DNA of 64,000 nucleotides from Paenisporosarcina quisquiliarum (GTDB lineage: Bacteria > Bacillota > Bacilli > Bacillales_A > Planococcaceae), in NCBI RefSeq assembly GCF_027563315.1, contig NZ_JAMKBJ010000004.1, forward strand, positions 186,001 to 250,000, given 5' to 3'. The position numbers were made by a program, and so were the translations under genes. Positions 60,847 to 64,000 of this stretch are shown in pieces. Every line of letters begins with the position of its first letter. The stretch's first letter is position 1. The notes beneath the pieces are model-generated. The model saw only the letters and a program-made list of their open reading frames with translations. It was not told the DNA's origin and ran no database searches.

Positions 60847-62199
60847 TTATTCTGCTAATCCCATTTCAGTACGCACAACCTCAGCAATGCGTTCTACGTA
60901 ACGTTCGCAATCTTCTTTCGTTGATGCTTCAACCATGACACGCACCAATGGTTCCGTACCTGAAGGACGTACCAAGACGCGACCATTCCCTGCCATTTCT
61001 TGCTCCACTTCTGAAATGACAGCTGCCACTTTGGCATTATCCGTCACTCCATGTTTGTCCGTTACACGAACATTGACAAGTTTTTGTGGGAAAATCGTCA
61101 TTTCAGCTGCGAGTTCAGACAGCTTTTTGCCGGTAATCTTCATGATGTTCACCAATTGAAGACCTGTCAGTAAGCCATCACCCGTTGTATTGTAATCCAG
61201 GAACACGATGTGTCCAGATTGTTCTCCACCTAAGTTGTAGCCATTGTTCTTCATTTCCTCGACTACATATCGATCACCAACCGCTGTTTGAACGCTGCTC
61301 ATTCCATGAGACTCTAGAGCTTTATAGAAGCCCATATTGCTCATCACTGTTGAAACAACTGTATCGTGCTTCAAACGGCCTTCGCTATGCAAATGCTTCG
61401 CACAAATGTACATGATTTGGTCGCCATCTACGATTTGTCCTTTTTCATCTACTGCAATCAGTCGGTCACCATCTCCATCAAATGCAAGACCTACGTGAGC
61501 GCCTTTATCCACGACAAATTTAGCCAATACCTCAGGATGAGTAGACCCAACACCTTCGTTAATGTTCAATCCGTTCGGTGATGCACCCATTGTAGAAAGG
61601 TCTGCATCAAGATCAGCAAAAACATGAGTTGCTAAAGATGACGTTGCACCGTGTGCGCAGTCCAAAGCAACATGAATGCCAACAAAATCTTCATCCAATG
61701 TTTGCTTCAAGTAACTGATATATTTTTGTCCGCCTTCAAAATAATCCGTAACAGACCCTAAATCTCCGCCAACAGGACGTGGCAATTCATCCACTTCTGT
61801 ATCAATAAGCGCTTCGATTTCTGCTTCTTGATCATCCGAAAGTTTAAAGCCATCAGAACCAAAGAATTTGATTCCATTATCGGCAACCGGGTTATGCGAA
61901 GCAGAAATCATTACGCCCGCTTCTGCACTCATCACACGTGTTAAGTATGAAACACCTGGCGTGCTGATCACGCCTAAACGCATAACTTCTGCACCTACTG
62001 ATAAAAGACCAGCTACAAGTGCACCTTCCAGCATATGTCCAGAAATACGTGTATCTCGTCCAATTAAAACTTTCGGACGGCTTGTACTCCCTTTTGTTAA
62101 CACATATCCACCAATACGACCTAATTTAAATGCCATTTCTGGTGTTAGCTCGCTATTCGCAACGCCTCTTACCCCATCAGTTCCAAAATATTTACCCAT
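60847..62199 (-). CDS. glmM: Phosphoglucosamine mutase GlmM
   Basis: A 450-residue mutase: active-site phosphoserine in SASHNP (Ser101), metal-binding FDGDGDR near 240-246, sugar-binding GEQSGH, and the phosphate-binding [12 protein letters not shown] at the end. It converts glucosamine-6-P to glucosamine-1-P for UDP-GlcNAc, which feeds peptidoglycan and also NeuC. Part of cdaA-cdaR-glmM, where GlmM in other Bacillota inhibits CdaA. Confidence 0.97.
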   Translation of the reverse strand: MGKYFGTDGVRGVANSELTPEMAFKLGRIGGYVLTKGSTSRPKVLIGRDTRISGHMLEGALVAGLLSVGAEVMRLGVISTPGVSYLTRVMSAEAGVMISASHNPVADNGIKFFGSDGFKLSDDQEAEIEALIDTEVDELPRPVGGDLGSVTDYFEGGQKYISYLKQTLDEDFVGIHVALDCAHGATSSLATHVFADLDADLSTMGASPNGLNINEGVGSTHPEVLAKFVVDKGAHVGLAFDGDGDRLIAVDEKGQIVDGDQIMYICAKHLHSEGRLKHDTVVSTVMSNMGFYKALESHGMSSVQTAVGDRYVVEEMKNNGYNLGGEQSGHIVFLDYNTTGDGLLTGLQLVNIMKITGKKLSELAAEMTIFPQKLVNVRVTDKHGVTDNAKVAAVISEVEQEMAGNGRVLVRPSGTEPLVRVMVEASTKEDCERYVERIAEVVRTEMGLAE

Positions 62200-62227
62200 T
62201 TATCTATTCTCTCCTTCAAATCCAAAC

Positions 62228-63505
62228 TTAAGCTCGCATAACTTCCACTGTGACGGAAGGTGAAGACACCGTCCATGTCACATTTCCAGGACCTTCTACG
62301 GTGACATCCAAAAGATTTTCACCGTCTTCTGCTGCGCTTGCATCTACATATACCTGAAAATCACTTGCAGTTAATGTATCGATATAGGAACTTTCACCTT
62401 TAACGGTCAAGAGGACTTGACCACTGTCAGGTTGAGTAAAGGAAAAACGATCCTCTTCAGCCAACCCTTTCACTTCTACATTGACACCTGCAAATTCACG
62501 AGCTGTCGTTTTGACTTCCGTTTGTCCAGCTTGAGCTGACTCATCCGGCACTGGCTCTTCTTCAGGCGCTGGTGTCACATCAACTAATACTTCTAGTTGA
62601 GATTCAGAAACTCGTGATGCACCTTTAGGAACCGGTATTTTCAGTGTGAGTTCTTTCGATTCTTCGAGCTTACTCACATCCACATCTACCTTAATTGCAT
62701 CCAAGGCATCTACAACTGCCCGATTTCCATACACACGTACATAACCAAATGATGGCGTTAAATCATTAATGACTACGCCCTCTTTTGGTGGCCCGATTTG
62801 CCTTAAGTCAATTGGTACCTCTCGACTATATTCTTCCATGGCAATTGTGACGTCCACTTGAGCAGGCTCTATCGTAACATTTAATTTGGATAAATCCTTA
62901 TCCAACACTTTTACGCTTGCCTCTTGGGTAAAGGTTTTATTAAGCCCTTGTTCTCCCCCGACGGTCGCTTTAACAAAACTGATACTTTCAATCACACTTC
63001 TAGCACCCGTTATCAAAACGCGTTCCGGATCCGTTTTCATGCCCGTCACGATAAAGTTTTCAGCCAACAATCGTTCGTTGAATTCTGCATCAACCCGCAT
63101 TTCACGAGTGATTTTTTCTTCAATATTTACTTCGATATACGATGGATCTAAAGTGACTTCGAGTTTATCCGACACATTCTCCACTTGCAGCATGACATTA
63201 TGTTCATCCATATTCAATGTACGCAAATCAACAAAGACGGTAAAGTCTTGTAGTTGTTTTGCTGATTGTACAAGTGACGTTGGTCCTTCTATCGTCATAT
63301 CGACGGTCTTAGGAACCCCCGTGACCACTAAGTTCTCATCATCATAATAAACTTCCACTGGCACATCACGAATAATGTCCGTCATGTTCCCGTTCGTTGC
63401 TGCATTTAAGTTTTCTTCATCGGATTTAATCGTCAAGAACAAAAGCATGGCGAGAAGCAGCGCCGTGATTCTTAAAAACCAAGGGCTATCCATCATTTTA
63501 TCCAT
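62228..63505 (-). CDS. cdaR: CdaR (YbbR-repeat) regulator of CdaA
   Basis: A 425-residue protein: one membrane helix (about 8-28) and four extracellular YbbR repeats (about 35-330), then a final repeat after an acidic linker (EPVPDESAQAGQTEV). CdaR binds and tunes the diadenylate cyclase CdaA. The ATG at 63505 follows GGAGGGGG and overlaps cdaA by 8 nt; the longer reading runs into cdaA. Confidence 0.95.
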   Translation of the reverse strand: MDKMMDSPWFLRITALLLAMLLFLTIKSDEENLNAATNGNMTDIIRDVPVEVYYDDENLVVTGVPKTVDMTIEGPTSLVQSAKQLQDFTVFVDLRTLNMDEHNVMLQVENVSDKLEVTLDPSYIEVNIEEKITREMRVDAEFNERLLAENFIVTGMKTDPERVLITGARSVIESISFVKATVGGEQGLNKTFTQEASVKVLDKDLSKLNVTIEPAQVDVTIAMEEYSREVPIDLRQIGPPKEGVVINDLTPSFGYVRVYGNRAVVDALDAIKVDVDVSKLEESKELTLKIPVPKGASRVSESQLEVLVDVTPAPEEEPVPDESAQAGQTEVKTTAREFAGVNVEVKGLAEEDRFSFTQPDSGQVLLTVKGESSYIDTLTASDFQVYVDASAAEDGENLLDVTVEGPGNVTWTVSSPSVTVEVMRA

Positions 63506-64000
63506 TCTTTTTCCCCCTCCACGTCCATTTAGAAGTGCTGACCAGTTCAGGTTCAGGTCCAAACCACACTTTTCGCAAGCGTGTTTCAAATTCTTCAATG
63601 GATAGATTTCGGTGAAGGTCTCCGTTCGATGTTAAACTAACCGCTCCAGTTTCTTCAGATACAACAATCGTAATGGCATCTGTCACTTCACTGATACCGA
63701 GAGCCGCCCGATGACGTGTACCAAGATCTTTAGAAATGAACGGACTTTCGGATAACGGCAAATAACAAGCAGCTGCCGCTATTTTATTTTTTTGCATAAT
63801 CACCGCTCCATCATGAAGTGGCGTATTGGGTATGAAAATATTAATCAATAATTCCGAAGTAATTTCAGAGTTCATTTTAATACCGGTTTCAATATATTCT
63901 GTCAGCCCGGTTTCACGTTCAATCGAAATCAATGCACCAATTCGGCGTTTCGCCATATAGCTTACAGATTTCGTCATAGCTTCAATTAACCGATTCTGCT
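63498..64000 (-). CDS. cdaA: CdaA diadenylate cyclase (C-terminal part, cut by window edge)
   Basis: The frame is open to the window end. About 167 residues are seen: the DAC domain with DGA (LHDGAVI) and RHR (GTRHRAALG) active-site motifs and IPNTPLHDG. It makes c-di-AMP, an essential cell-wall and osmotic signal. The three membrane helices at the N-terminus lie outside. The cdaA-cdaR-glmM order is standard. Confidence 0.97.
   Translation of the reverse strand, partial: QNRLIEAMTKSVSYMAKRRIGALISIERETGLTEYIETGIKMNSEITSELLINIFIPNTPLHDGAVIMQKNKIAAAACYLPLSESPFISKDLGTRHRAALGISEVTDAITIVVSEETGAVSLTSNGDLHRNLSIEEFETRLRKVWFGPEPELVSTSKWTWRGKKNG

Overview
The window looks like a low-to-mid GC, Gram-positive, flagellated Bacillota genome, most likely a Planococcaceae/Caryophanaceae relative of Sporosarcina, Planococcus or Lysinibacillus. 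The genus is an inference from gene content and protein style; no rRNA is present. Support comes from a Bacillus-type fla operon with FliY and SigD, FlhO/FlhP, YvyF, the FliW-CsrA-Hag module, a glmS ribozyme, the cdaA-cdaR-glmM locus and strong purine-rich ribosome binding sites. Nearly everything is on the minus strand. I saw no tRNA, rRNA, CRISPR array or intact insertion sequence.

Layout, left to right. 1-2427: end of an MFS transporter, a ZIP metal transporter, a DUF899 thioredoxin-like protein and a YjdM/PhnA protein. 2541-24345: one very long minus-strand flagellar operon, flgBC-fliEFGHIJK-flgDE-swrD-fliMY-fliOPQR-flhBA-flhFG-[gap with repeats]-sigD-swrB-like-yaaR-like-pilZ. It is headed by a class I c-di-GMP (GEMM-I) riboswitch with an intrinsic terminator and ends in a terminator after a PilZ gene. 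All chemotaxis genes that the Bacillus subtilis operon carries (cheY, cheB, cheA, cheW, cheC, cheD) are absent. 24577-26264: divergent flhO-flhP. 26417-34661: late flagellar genes yvyF-flgM-flgN-flgK-flgL, motA-motB-fliL and flaG-fliD-fliT-fliS, with clear SigD promoters. 34855-36100: a predicted cell-wall hydrolase gene behind a second GEMM-I aptamer and a leader of almost 400 nt. 36365-43402: a flagellin glycosylation island (acyltransferase, methyltransferase, neuA, neuC, neuB, a Maf/DUF115 protein, an unrecognised 200-residue protein). 43656-45278: hag, csrA, fliW. 45533-48789: an ABC exporter of unknown substrate. 49129-51292: glmS with its ribozyme and promoter. 51501-51647: an inverted-repeat element. 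51660-59907: a peptide/glutathione-type ABC transporter operon ending in a cytoplasmic gamma-glutamyltransferase and a two-subunit ChrA-type anion transporter. 60238-64000: an Lrp regulator, glmM, cdaR and the end of cdaA.

How it works together. The riboswitch should let c-di-GMP shut off transcription of the whole early flagellar operon, while the PilZ protein at its far end offers a second, protein-level output. SigD made by that operon then switches on the late operons (flgM, flaG and hag promoters seen here), FlgM restrains SigD, and FliW-CsrA tunes flagellin translation through a hairpin in the hag leader. Flagellin is small and is probably decorated with a nonulosonic (sialic-type) acid made by NeuB/NeuC/NeuA and attached by Maf. 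The loss of che genes, together with a degraded CheY-binding motif in FliM, raises the question of whether this motor is steered in the usual way. At the right end, cdaA-cdaR-glmM is the usual c-di-AMP/cell-wall locus, but glmS has been separated from it by the peptide/glutathione cluster.
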